This document shows, piece after piece, positions 10,001 through 16,408 of a DNA stretch of 39,794 bases. The stretch is from the NCBI GenBank assembly GCA_020832405.1, contig JAFIET010000033.1, forward strand, positions 1-39,794. The letters run 5' to 3'. The position numbers and the translations under genes were made by a program. The DNA is from Balneolales bacterium. Its GTDB lineage: Bacteria; Bacteroidota; Rhodothermia; Balneolales; Cyclonatronaceae. Every line of letters starts with the position of its first letter. Positions within the stretch are counted from its first letter, which is position 1. The notes under the pieces were generated by a model that saw nothing but the letters and a program-made list of their open reading frames with translations, searched no databases and was not told the DNA's origin.

Positions 10001-11120
10001 TTCTGGAAAAACGATTGGCCTCACCTTTGTAAAGACCGTTGTTTGTGCCTGCAAAAACAAGCTGATTGAACTCGGTTACTGTAACAAGGTCGCTTTCCGG
10101 CAAGCCCTGCGTTCCCAAAAACCTTCGCATGGGCCGCCCGATTTCAATAGCGGTAATTCCGTTAGCTCCTGAAACCCAAAGCGTTCCGTCCGCATCCTGA
10201 TAGAGCCGGTGAGAAAGATTAGCTGTAAGCAGATTTTGATCTGAAAAGTGGTACGTCTGATTTCCTGCTGCATCAAACACGAATACGCCGGCGGATGTGG
10301 CAACAGCTATACTGCCATCATGCAGGACAAGTACGTCACCAATGCCAATAAAACGCTCGTTACCGAAATCCTGAAGCTGTGCCGAAAGGTGCCAGTCGTT
10401 ACCGGTCAGTATCCAAAGGTCGCCATTTGGGGTAAGGGCTGCAGGTTTACCGCTCAGATTCAGCAAGTAAAGTGATGAGGTAATGAGGGGAAACCCGCCG
10501 TTGGTTAGCGTTCCATCTGCGTCATAATAATAGAGCCCGCGACCGGAATCGTGAATCCAGGTTTGGGAACCGATCTGCCGGACATCGGAAAAGTTCCCGG
10601 TCGGTAAAAAGGGTTTAATGGTTCCATTGTTGCGGTCGTATCTGAAGCCCGCATCCCCCGATAAAAAATAAACGAAGGCTCCGTTAACAGCCGTGAAGCG
10701 AAAATCCTGAATGGATGTGATGGAATCAGGTAATAAATGTGTGAGGGGCTCAAAGCTGTAATTGGCCGCTTCATCATAGATCAGCCTGCCGAAAGAAGTA
10801 TTGGTGCCGGCATAGATGGTTCCGTTTTCATCTGTCGCAAAAGAAAGCGCGTGCGAGCTCGCGGGTGTCGGGATATTGCGCCAATGCGTACCGTCGAACT
10901 GCTGAATGCCAAAATTGGTGTTGCCGAAAAGCAGGATGCCGTTCGCATCGCGGGTGATGGCCCAGGTTTGCAGCGTCCCGAAATAATCTGCACCGCGGGT
11001 AAAGCTCACCGAAAAAGGATAGCCGTCAGGCGGGGTGTCGGACTGATTTGATTTGGCAAAAACAGGGTCGCAGAGCGCACAGCCGGCAATAAGCAGAAAA
11101 AAAGTGTAGAGAAACTTCAC
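7059..11120 (-). CDS. Hybrid two-component system regulator HTCS1 (sensor kinase, receiver and AraC output)
   Basis: This 1353-residue single-chain sensor-regulator starts with a signal peptide (1-22); LLIAGC could also be read as a lipobox. Two-component-regulator propeller repeats fill about 25-640, then a Y_Y_Y domain (about 690-750; YQYKLEGADTDWSDW), one membrane helix (about 753-773), a HisKA domain with phospho-acceptor His near 820 (SHEFRTPLTLIKGP), HATPase_c (N box NILSNAVKYT, DTGIGIP, GSGIGLNLV; about 925-1020), a receiver (about 1087-1207, Asp near 1140 in SDVMMPG, Lys in ITKPFSP), and an AraC-type HTH (about 1245-1353). A periplasmic or surface ligand is probably sensed by the propeller and passed through autophosphorylation to the HTH. 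In Bacteroidota such proteins usually control nearby glycan-use or surface genes. It is followed on the same strand by the T9SS gene at 649-6702. Confidence 0.93.
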   Translation of the reverse strand: MKFLYTFFLLIAGCALCDPVFAKSNQSDTPPDGYPFSVSFTRGADYFGTLQTWAITRDANGILLFGNTNFGIQQFDGTHWRNIPTPASSHALSFATDENGTIYAGTNTSFGRLIYDEAANYSFEPLTHLLPDSITSIQDFRFTAVNGAFVYFLSGDAGFRYDRNNGTIKPFLPTGNFSDVRQIGSQTWIHDSGRGLYYYDADGTLTNGGFPLITSSLYLLNLSGKPAALTPNGDLWILTGNDWHLSAQLQDFGNERFIGIGDVLVLHDGSIAVATSAGVFVFDAAGNQTYHFSDQNLLTANLSHRLYQDADGTLWVSGANGITAIEIGRPMRRFLGTQGLPESDLVTVTEFNQLVFAGTNNGLYKGEANRFSRIIEDQVIYAFHETPAGLLIATSRGLYVYDASGNITMLFDEGRVFSLAGSRKSASLFYFNALGDGLWAASLNADKTFSFTRIFPYENTIFTINEDRYGDIWLGTGRNGVIQLKVRRDQAGLPEVTAHRQFTAADGLPADSYNYTKQTPDDVGFITEDGFYRLNGERDAIIKDTRFGALFGEEGGFRVWPVTPGRDGNTWIARAALKIGKSTYNEATGLYDWHESEFTRMAVYRNVSAIHESANGRVYFQAFNRIGYFDPNIPNRPLPQFRTHITHVTASDSLVYQGWGRSENGSRPVMAYDSNNLRFNFGLISFLPADRNAYQYKLEGADTDWSDWTNELYVDYRNLREGTYTFRVRGRNLYYVPSEPASFTFTILPPWYRSLWAYLGYGIFFIGIVFGFSKWRTQQLLERQAELEEQVALRTEEVRQKSEQLEKLDKIKSTFFSNVSHEFRTPLTLIKGPTERLIADKTLPLQKRISEYERILENSNRLLSLIDQILNLSKMESGTYTLQLRRVELTALLRKIAGWYRELARRKGLEFHLQLHDEPFWIYADTELTELLFSNILSNAVKYTQDGSVALSCIITGETAEIRVKDTGIGIPAGEQQHIFDRYYRAKSGLLSTSGSGIGLNLVKYVAGLHGMEIALTSEEQAGTEVAIGCKTGLAHIKADYTVLEDDDSIQMHPQNTPPFEHRHLPFSGTESLPEANLSAVATIDESEDIPLLLLADDNHDIRAFIRSVLGNEYRYAECANGLELVAISKSLQPDIILSDVMMPGLDGISASRIIKEDPETAHIPIIMITAKGGNHNELTGLESGANDYITKPFSPEILRARVFGQLTLLMRLRNYYRQKLRLKPVPSASGTEAAAGAVTTKDTSAHQPDSMPDWQQKIDADLHNPDYSVQDMGATLAMSSSSLNRFIKKEAGCSPQEYIRRRRIELACASMKQQEGTISEIAYAVGFNSLSYFCRVFRQLKGVTPKQFIEGV

Positions 11121-11232
11121 AGACTTAGGCGATAAACGTACTTTTACGGACTAAGCCAACAAAGTAGCATTTATCTGATGTTCCTGAAAAATAAAAAATA
11201 GTAATAAATACGCAGGTTAAAGATGGTACAGT

Positions 11233-11290
11233 TCGCTGTGTGCACGTGATATGGCACGCGGATTTGGCGGATCGTGCCGGATTTTCGCGG
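11233..11290. repeat. Dispersed GGCACGC...CCGGATTT intergenic element
   Basis: ATGGCACGCGGATTTGGCG, GATCGTGCC and GGATTTTCGCGGA occur here in order. Related runs occur at about 45-95 (ATGGCACGCTGATC, CCGGATTTCCGCG) and 11704-11730 (ATGGCACGCAGATTTGCGCA). The element is degenerate and internally repetitive and shows no ORF. Between HTCS1 (start 11120) and 12004 no gene is supported; the stretch contains these repeats plus the inverted repeat at 11451-11505. Confidence 0.5.
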
Positions 11291-11450
11291 ATAATTTTCG
11301 GGATGTTGCTTTCTGGCGATATGAAAAAACCTTCTGTGGTTCAAAACTCCGGAGGTTTTTTTATGCCTCCCGGCTCCGGTAAGAGCCGAAGGTTTGTAGC
11401 AGATGCGCCCCACTGACTCCCGAAATCGGAAGTCATCCGGAAAGAAAAAG

Positions 11451-11513
11451 CCCCTCTCCTGAGCACCCGACCCAATATAGCATCGTGATCTTTTCAGGAG
11501 AGGGGAGGGGTGA
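11451..11513. repeat. Inverted repeat with 12-bp perfect arms, dispersed element
   Basis: CCCCTCTCCTGA (11451-11462) and TCAGGAGAGGGG (11494-11505) are perfect inverted arms around a 31-nt centre, followed by AGGGGTGAG. The right arm with its flank (TTTTCAGGAGAGGGG...GGGGTGAG) recurs at 10-38, and a diverged copy lies at 6866-6922. It is probably a mobile or amplified intergenic element, without any coding sequence of its own. Confidence 0.6.
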
Positions 11514-12003
11514 GCTCGACACGTAAAGCCGCCCCGGGTGCTTTACCACCCCAAGACCCTCATCCCGATAACCGTGCGGCACCCCAACGGTTAGAACAAT
11601 TTTCAGGCACGAATTCCCGGATAACGCCCCAAAATTCTTTGGCCGTTTAAAGACACCAAGACGGCGTTTCCGTGATGGCGGTGGGAGGAATCCAAGCTCC
11701 CCAATGGCACGCAGATTTGCGCAGATATTTATTTTTTGCCCGAAGGCATGAGAAAGGCGGGATGGCCGCCCGGCGCGAAGCTGGCGGAATTGCGGCCTAT
11801 GGTGCGCAGATGTTTAGGTAAGTGTAATATTTGCAATGCTTATAAGACTTGCTTTTTTGGATCTTCCTGTATCCGGCTATTCAGGTACCTGCTACCGCAG
11901 AACACATTTCGGAGCATGTTTCGGATTTTTCAGGAAATTGCAGCATCCGTTAAATGGATGTTTTCAGATGCGGTGATACATTCAGCAGCAGGAGGAGAGG
12001 GGC

Positions 12004-12486
12004 TCAGTAGGTCACCGGACTTTCGGGGTCGTTACCCATATCCCAGTATTTGAGGCAGTTACAGTACTGTGCGAGTTCGCAGCCGGGTGCGTAACCGGTG
12101 CAAAAATCATAAACGAAGGAGCCTGTTCGGATCGGACTTATTTTTCTGTCCAGTAATCCGATTATCAGCACATATCTCATCCGCAGGGGTAGCTGTTCGG
12201 GTAATGATACACTGATATTCCAGCTTTCGAGCATTTCTGTGAAGGCATCCGTTAAAAGTATGAGTTCTGCGTCGCTGAGTTGATTCTCAGGCGGGAAGTC
12301 ATTTTTGCTAAGACCGCAGTGATCGTGCAGTGGTTTTGATGCATGCCCGCTAAGCCATCTTTCAATATCTTCAAAATGCATTTCCAAGTTTTCGCTTTCG
12401 GAAGCAGCCTCGCCTGCTGAAACGGATGAATCTCTTTTATGTGCTGCCCTGATATCGGCAAGAAGGTGTTGGATATATGCTTTCAT
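12004..12486 (-). CDS. Hypothetical protein with cysteine-rich C-terminus
   Basis: This 160-residue protein starts at MKAYIQHLLADIRAAHKR. I chose this ATG over one 75 bp upstream because the extra residues are low quality and MKAYIQ begins a helical, charged domain. The middle is acidic and helical (LSDAELILLTDAFTEMLESW). The C-terminal 40 residues carry four cysteines in FCTGYAPGCELAQYCNCLKYW order, spaced 6, 5 and 1 residues apart, which could bind metal. There is no signal peptide or membrane helix, so it is probably cytoplasmic. It stands alone: the neighbouring stretches are repeat-rich and non-coding on both sides. I do not recognise the family and assign no function. Confidence 0.6.
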   Translation of the reverse strand: MKAYIQHLLADIRAAHKRDSSVSAGEAASESENLEMHFEDIERWLSGHASKPLHDHCGLSKNDFPPENQLSDAELILLTDAFTEMLESWNISVSLPEQLPLRMRYVLIIGLLDRKISPIRTGSFVYDFCTGYAPGCELAQYCNCLKYWDMGNDPESPVTY

Positions 12487-12784
12487 AAGAATAAGCTGAA
12501 ATTTTAAGGATGGAAAATGTGATAAACCGCCTGTTTGCTTTGCAGAAAACGGATTATGCAAGGCTTGGGTGTTTAGAGTGCGTAATCACAAAATCCTTAC
12601 ATCTTGATTGAAAATAAACGCTTTAAATACTTTTCGCTGAAATTGCAGGGTCGCAGCATTTAATCAGCCGAATCTTACATAATCCGGTAAATCGGGGAAG
12701 CTGACTTAAGCTGAGAAGCTGCGGGGAATTACATCCTGAATAGCAGGAGTGAGGAAGATTTCGGTGCTATGGGATGTATTCAGT

Positions 12785-12826
12785 TGCAAAAAAAGAAAGC
12801 TTTGCCGCCTTCCGGCGACAAAGCTT
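12785..12826 (-). terminator. Rho-independent terminator, minus strand
   Basis: AAGCTTTGCCGCC (12797-12809) pairs with GGCGACAAAGCTT (12814-12826) at 12 of 13 positions around a 4-nt loop. On the minus strand the stem is followed by TTTCTTTTTTTTGC. It would end transcription coming from the decayed small gene at 13099-13272, and separates it from the gene at 12004-12486. The stretch 12562-12784 holds no gene. Confidence 0.7.
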
Positions 12827-12837
12827 TTGGGAGATAT

Positions 12838-12922
12838 CCAACTACCGGCCTTAGGTAACCGGTAGTTGGGTTAGCCTCATTATTGATAAAAGTTTCATGA
12901 CTCACGTATTTACTTTTATCAA
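12838..12922. repeat. Two further perfect hairpins in series
   Basis: CCAACTACCGG (12838-12848) pairs perfectly with CCGGTAGTTGG (12859-12869). TTGATAAAAGT (12883-12893) pairs perfectly with ACTTTTATCAA (12912-12922). With the terminator at 12797-12826 this makes three 11- to 13-bp stems within 126 bp. A tandem GCTTGTTAT pair follows at about 12935-12952. No ORF explains them; they may be attenuator-like RNA structure or remnants of an element. Confidence 0.65.
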
Positions 12923-12992
12923 TCTCCTTGGCCTTGCTTGTTATGCTTGTTATGTAGGGAATGCACCGTCTGAGAAATAATCATGCTTCGGC

Positions 12993-13085
12993 AGACCTGC
13001 CAATTAAACACTAACAGGTCTTTTAGTTCGAATAAATTCGCATTACATACCTGTCTGCACAGGAAGTATGTTTGCAGTACTTCCC
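12993..13085. repeat. Hairpins immediately downstream of the decayed small gene
   Basis: AGACCTG (12993-12999) pairs with CAGGTCT (13015-13021), followed on the plus strand by TTTAG. AGGAAGTA (13061-13068) pairs with TACTTCCCCT (13078-13087) apart from an extra C. The second begins about 12 bp past the stop codon of the remnant at 13099-13272, so may be its former terminator, though it has no good T tract. Confidence 0.4.
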
Positions 13086-13098
13086 CTGAATGCAGATG

Positions 13099-13272
13099 TT
13101 AGTCTCCATCACTACTGCTACGCAGCCTTCTGATGGCGTAGGCACCCCCGGCGGCGAGCAGCAGGCCCAAACCGCTGCCGATGGGGGTTTGTGTTGGAGC
13201 GCCCGGCAGCTGCGGCGGGGAGGGCTGATTCATCGGCTGCGCCGGCGCACTGCATCGCCACACCTGCCGGTC
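13099..13272 (-). pseudogene. Remnant of the small PIGSG-tail secreted protein
   Basis: In one frame the minus strand encodes DRQVWRCSAPAQPMNQP, then PPQLPGAPTQTPIGSG, the hydrophobic tail (LGLLLAAGGAYA) and a basic end (IRRLRSSSDGD, stop). This aligns end to end with residues about 31-82 of the intact protein at 29651-29899. An in-frame TAG at 13276-13278 cuts the frame just upstream, and no signal peptide is in frame. Pieces resembling one (about 13330-13380) lie in other frames. An internal ATG could still give a 45-residue product lacking a signal, which could not be exported. It sits downstream of a TPR-AraC regulator with no giant T9SS gene between, so the cassette looks partly deleted. 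Confidence 0.75.
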
Positions 13273-13590
13273 CCGCTATTTAAGCCTGTCGCGTTGGCCC
13301 CCTCATTTGAGTCTGCTTCCGATGCGAGACCAGCATCACTAATGCCGGTTTAATTGCAGTCGTTATTTTTGATAAAGACTTTCGCCTGCATCTGTAGCTT
13401 GCGATGCTAAATCGGAAGGTTGGCATTCTATGCATGTTCTCTTCATGCAGATACGACAACCTAAAGTCCGAAACATTGAAATTGATTAGTTTTTTGAGGG
13501 AGAAAAAATTATACACGAATTGATCTGTTATCAGCTTAGCGTTCATCATTAGGAATAAGATGCTGTTGTTACTTTGTGTTTGTACTTCAG

Positions 13591-13647
13591 CTAAGCTATG
13601 CGATCCTGCTCAATTTGTCGTCTCAATACTCATATTTGTTGTCTCAA
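13591..13647 (-). promoter_or_regulatory. Candidate AraC-type operator: 13-bp direct repeats 21 bp apart
   Basis: On the minus strand, TTGAGACAACAAA (13647-13635) and TTGAGACGACAAA (13626-13614) match at 12 of 13 positions and are exactly 21 bp apart. Fifteen bases downstream is TAGCTTAG (13598-13591), one mismatch from TAnnTTTG and similar in placement to the -7-like box of the T9SS gene at 649-6702. The site lies between the TPR-AraC regulator at 13745-15670 and the decayed small gene, as expected for the promoter of a lost target gene. The rest of 13273-13590 shows no intact gene. Confidence 0.5.
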
Positions 13648-13649
13648 AA

Positions 13650-13708
13650 TCAAAAAAAAGAGGGCTAAAGGAATCTCAAACGCTAAATTTAGAATCTGAG
13701 ACCCTTTA
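13650..13708 (-). terminator. Rho-independent terminator of the TPR-AraC gene
   Basis: TAAAGG/TCTCA on the left (13666-13678) pairs with TGAGA/CCTTTA on the right (13697-13708) with a small bulge and an 18-nt loop. On the minus strand the stem is followed by GCCCTCTTTTTTTTGATTTT. It lies about 40 bp past the stop codon at 13745 and just before the direct-repeat operator, so the downstream target needs its own promoter. Confidence 0.65.
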
Positions 13709-13744
13709 ATCGCGACTGCGGAAAAGCTTCCCTGCAAAGAAGTT

Positions 13745-15670
13745 TCAGTTATCAGATATATCAGCTTCAAGACCGGCCGGCTGCTGATTTTTCAGGCGGG
13801 CAAATTCTGAAGGACTCATCCCCGTGAACTTTTTGAATGAACGGTAGAAGGAGGCCCTCGAATTAAAACCGCATGCTACGATTATATCATCTGTGCTTAG
13901 CTCACTATCGCTTTTCAGAATAAGCCTTCTCGCTTCAAGTACCCTGTGATAGTTAATAAAGTTGTTGAAGTTCATCTCGGAATAGGTAACAATAGCTCTT
14001 GAAACGTAGGTTGTGTTAGATGAAAGAATTTCGGCCAGCCGGCTCAGGCTCAGATCCGGTTGGGTATATATGTTGTGATTGTTCAGCTGTTCCAGAATTT
14101 GCGCATAAAGTGCTTCATAGGGGCTGTCATCATCGGTTTGTTCAAGCCGGGATATGCTGAAATTTCGGATGAATTTTTGGGAAGCCTCGAGCTCACGGCT
14201 TCTTTCGTATAGGCTTTTTAAGTTTTTGTGCCGGATGTGCGCAGAAAAGCCGGTGACTGAAAACAGCAGCAGTAAAGCCACTATCATAAACCATTGCATC
14301 CGCAGCTGATTTTGTTTATCGGCAATCTGAAGCTCCTGAAGCAGCAGCTCCGAATCTTTAAGGTCAATCTCGTATTTCACCTTCAGTTCTTCTGCCTCAA
14401 CTTTATACTCAGCATTGAGGAGCTCACGGTCTAATTCGTGAAATTTATTAAAATAGGTGAATGCGGGTTCGAACTCATTCATAGCTTCATAAAGTCGGGA
14501 CGTGTTGTATAAAAGCTGCCGGAATTCATAACGAAGCTGCATTTCTTCAATTAAGGGCGCGGCGGCCTGGTACGCTTCAAGGGCTTCGTTGTACATACCC
14601 TGTCTGTATTTTGAATAGCCAACATTGAGCTGTCCGATGGCAATTCCGTAATTAAAGCCGTGTTCCTGCGATATCCGGAAAGACTGCAAGTAACTTTCTC
14701 CTGCCTCATAAAACTGATCGAGATCGGTATATACGTTTCCCAGATTCATGAAATACTGTGCCTGCGAAAGAGGAGTTCCGGTTTCACGGATGTAGTCCAC
14801 AAAGTTCAGATATATTTCCAGGGCCTGCTCGGGCTTATTGAGTAACCGGTAAATACTCGCAATGTTAGACGCAGCAGAGAAAATGCCCCTTTCATCGGCG
14901 TCATTGCTATACGCCTCTTTGGCACGTTCATAAAAACGCAGTGCCTGATCAAGATCATCGAGCATGTGGTAACAGTTTCCGATTTTGATGAGGTGAAGGG
15001 CATAGGGCGTGTGATGTATACTAACGGCCTGTAAATAATTATTCATTTGACCTTCGGGAGTAAGGTCAGACGCTTCCAAATAGTGCAGCGCTCTAAAATA
15101 GTGGTCGAGGGCCCGGTTACAGGCACCGTTAAAATAGTAGCTGTTAGCCAATGTACGGTAGTAGTTGCTTAAAACTGCTGGTGCAGAAGAACGTTTTTTT
15201 TGCGGATCAAGCGCCTCCAGTAAATCAATAGCTTCCTGAGATGATCTCGTTTTGTTTATAAGGGTTGCCAGATGCGTTCCTGAAATGAGTTGCGCATCTG
15301 AATGTATTTTGGGGCTGAACGTTTGGAAATATTGAATAAAGCGTGGGTAAGGGTTCTCTAAGGCATCATGTGCGAGCGTAAGGTCTCGTGCAATAAGTAG
15401 CACGTAGGGCAGTAAATCCGCGCGCTCCTCGCTAACCATCAGGTTTTCCAGCTCTTCAAAGTATAAAACAGCCAAATCAGGATTTTCAGCTACAATAGCC
15501 ACATATCGCGAAATAATATCAGCATCAGAACCCTCCGATGTGGTGAAGATAGCGACCGGATCAACAGGGTCTGTGATTGATTGGGCTTCAGCTGTGCTGC
15601 CGGCTGCCGGCATAAAGGCATGAAAGATTGCAATGGCAATCAAAGCGAACTTTATTATTACAGACCACAT
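13745..15670 (-). CDS. TPR-containing transmembrane AraC-type regulator (first copy)
   Basis: This 641-residue protein has an N-terminal signal or anchor segment (1-30, ending STAEAQ), TPR repeats over about 170-420 (ALRFYERAKEAYSNDADERG, NLGNVYTDLDQFYEAGESY), a short coiled coil, one membrane helix (about 458-478, FMIVALLLLFSVTGF), a basic juxtamembrane stretch (RHKNLKSLYERSREL), and an AraC-type HTH (about 553-628, with CGFNSRASFYRSFKKFTGMSP). The topology suggests a periplasmic TPR sensor joined directly to a cytoplasmic DNA-binding domain, without kinase or receiver. The paralogue at 20560-22491 has the same plan, including the R-x-x-NL-x-x-LY-x-RS-x-EL juxtamembrane motif. Downstream are its terminator, a 21-bp direct-repeat site and the broken small gene. 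It may now lack its main target. Confidence 0.85.
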   Translation of the reverse strand: MWSVIIKFALIAIAIFHAFMPAAGSTAEAQSITDPVDPVAIFTTSEGSDADIISRYVAIVAENPDLAVLYFEELENLMVSEERADLLPYVLLIARDLTLAHDALENPYPRFIQYFQTFSPKIHSDAQLISGTHLATLINKTRSSQEAIDLLEALDPQKKRSSAPAVLSNYYRTLANSYYFNGACNRALDHYFRALHYLEASDLTPEGQMNNYLQAVSIHHTPYALHLIKIGNCYHMLDDLDQALRFYERAKEAYSNDADERGIFSAASNIASIYRLLNKPEQALEIYLNFVDYIRETGTPLSQAQYFMNLGNVYTDLDQFYEAGESYLQSFRISQEHGFNYGIAIGQLNVGYSKYRQGMYNEALEAYQAAAPLIEEMQLRYEFRQLLYNTSRLYEAMNEFEPAFTYFNKFHELDRELLNAEYKVEAEELKVKYEIDLKDSELLLQELQIADKQNQLRMQWFMIVALLLLFSVTGFSAHIRHKNLKSLYERSRELEASQKFIRNFSISRLEQTDDDSPYEALYAQILEQLNNHNIYTQPDLSLSRLAEILSSNTTYVSRAIVTYSEMNFNNFINYHRVLEARRLILKSDSELSTDDIIVACGFNSRASFYRSFKKFTGMSPSEFARLKNQQPAGLEADISDN

Positions 15671-15725
15671 AATTTCAGGAAAAAGCTAAAGGTTGAATTT
15701 TGTCCAATTCAGATCGGGCTTAAAG

Positions 15726-15741
15726 CATTTGATCACAAATG
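15726..15741. promoter_or_regulatory. Inverted repeat upstream of the TPR-AraC gene
   Basis: CATTTG-ATCA-CAAATG is a perfect 6-bp inverted repeat with a 4-bp centre, about 56 bp upstream of the start at 15670. It may be an operator for the regulator gene itself. The rest of 15671-16321 is AT-rich with no supported gene; a 65-residue ORF at 15989-16186 has no recognisable features, and an imperfect inverted pair lies at 16051-16083. Confidence 0.3.
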
Positions 15742-16321
15742 ACCTACTGAGCGTTTAATAACAGATTACCTGATGCGTAAAGCTGTACCCATGTGCAGTT
15801 ACCGGTTTGACGTGGTGCTGCGTTACGATTTATACAGGAAATATTATTTCATTGAAATTAAATCAGAAGAAAAATTAGTAAAATTGATTTTATAATAAAT
15901 CAGTATTCACCCTGAGTAATATTATTTTTACGCATATTTTGATGTCAGAGGGTTAGTTTAAGCGGGATGCCCTGACGTTACATAAATAATGATATTTCCA
16001 CCTTATTGGCATGCAATAGGTTTCAGCTGTTATGGCAGCATGACTTGTGACCGGGGTTTACGTAAATCGGATGTAAATCCGGGTGTGCTGTTCCTCCTAA
16101 AGGACCTGTTTGGATGCCTGAACTTACGGGAAGCTGCACATCAACAGGAAAGAAACAAGCAGCCGGTTCATGCTCTTTTTTTTTAAGCCGGCATTGGAAT
16201 ACATGCAAAGCTTTAGAGCTGAACCGGGCATCAAACAAGTTTATATCAGGCAGTAAAATTTACGGTGCACCTTGTCGGATACGGGAGATATAAACGGCCT
16301 GAATTAAACTGTTAAAGGTCG

Positions 16322-16350
16322 TTCGCTGTCTCTTTTTTTTACTATTTTTG
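16322..16350 (+). promoter_or_regulatory. Bacteroidota-type promoter candidate for the ATPase operon
   Basis: TATTTTTG (16343-16350) matches the -7 consensus TAnnTTTG exactly, with a TTCG at 16322-16325 in the place of a -33 element after a T-rich spacer. The start codon of the ATPase is 58 bp further on. It is the only good match to this consensus I found in the 738-bp gap 15671-16408. Confidence 0.4.
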
Positions 16351-16408
16351 GAAATAGGAATACGATTTCAAACCCATCATCAAGCTTAAGAGCATACAGG
16401 CAGCATAC

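Noticed and set aside
11130-11165. CTTAG...CTAAG inverted pair and CGTA-N4-TACG upstream of HTCS1
   Set aside because: The arms are only 4-5 bp and lack support from any second copy, so they could be chance.
11736-12053. 105-residue plus-strand ORF with several cysteines
   Set aside because: It starts in a repeat-derived region, overlaps the end of the better-supported minus-strand gene at 12004-12486, and shows no family features.
16051-16083. Imperfect inverted repeat in the ATPase upstream gap
   Set aside because: Two mismatches in eleven, no T tract and no link to a start codon; mentioned only under the neighbouring feature.
15989-16186. 65-residue plus-strand ORF in the gap before the ATPase
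   Set aside because: There is no ribosome-binding signal, domain or conserved motif, and an ORF on the opposite strand covers the same bases.
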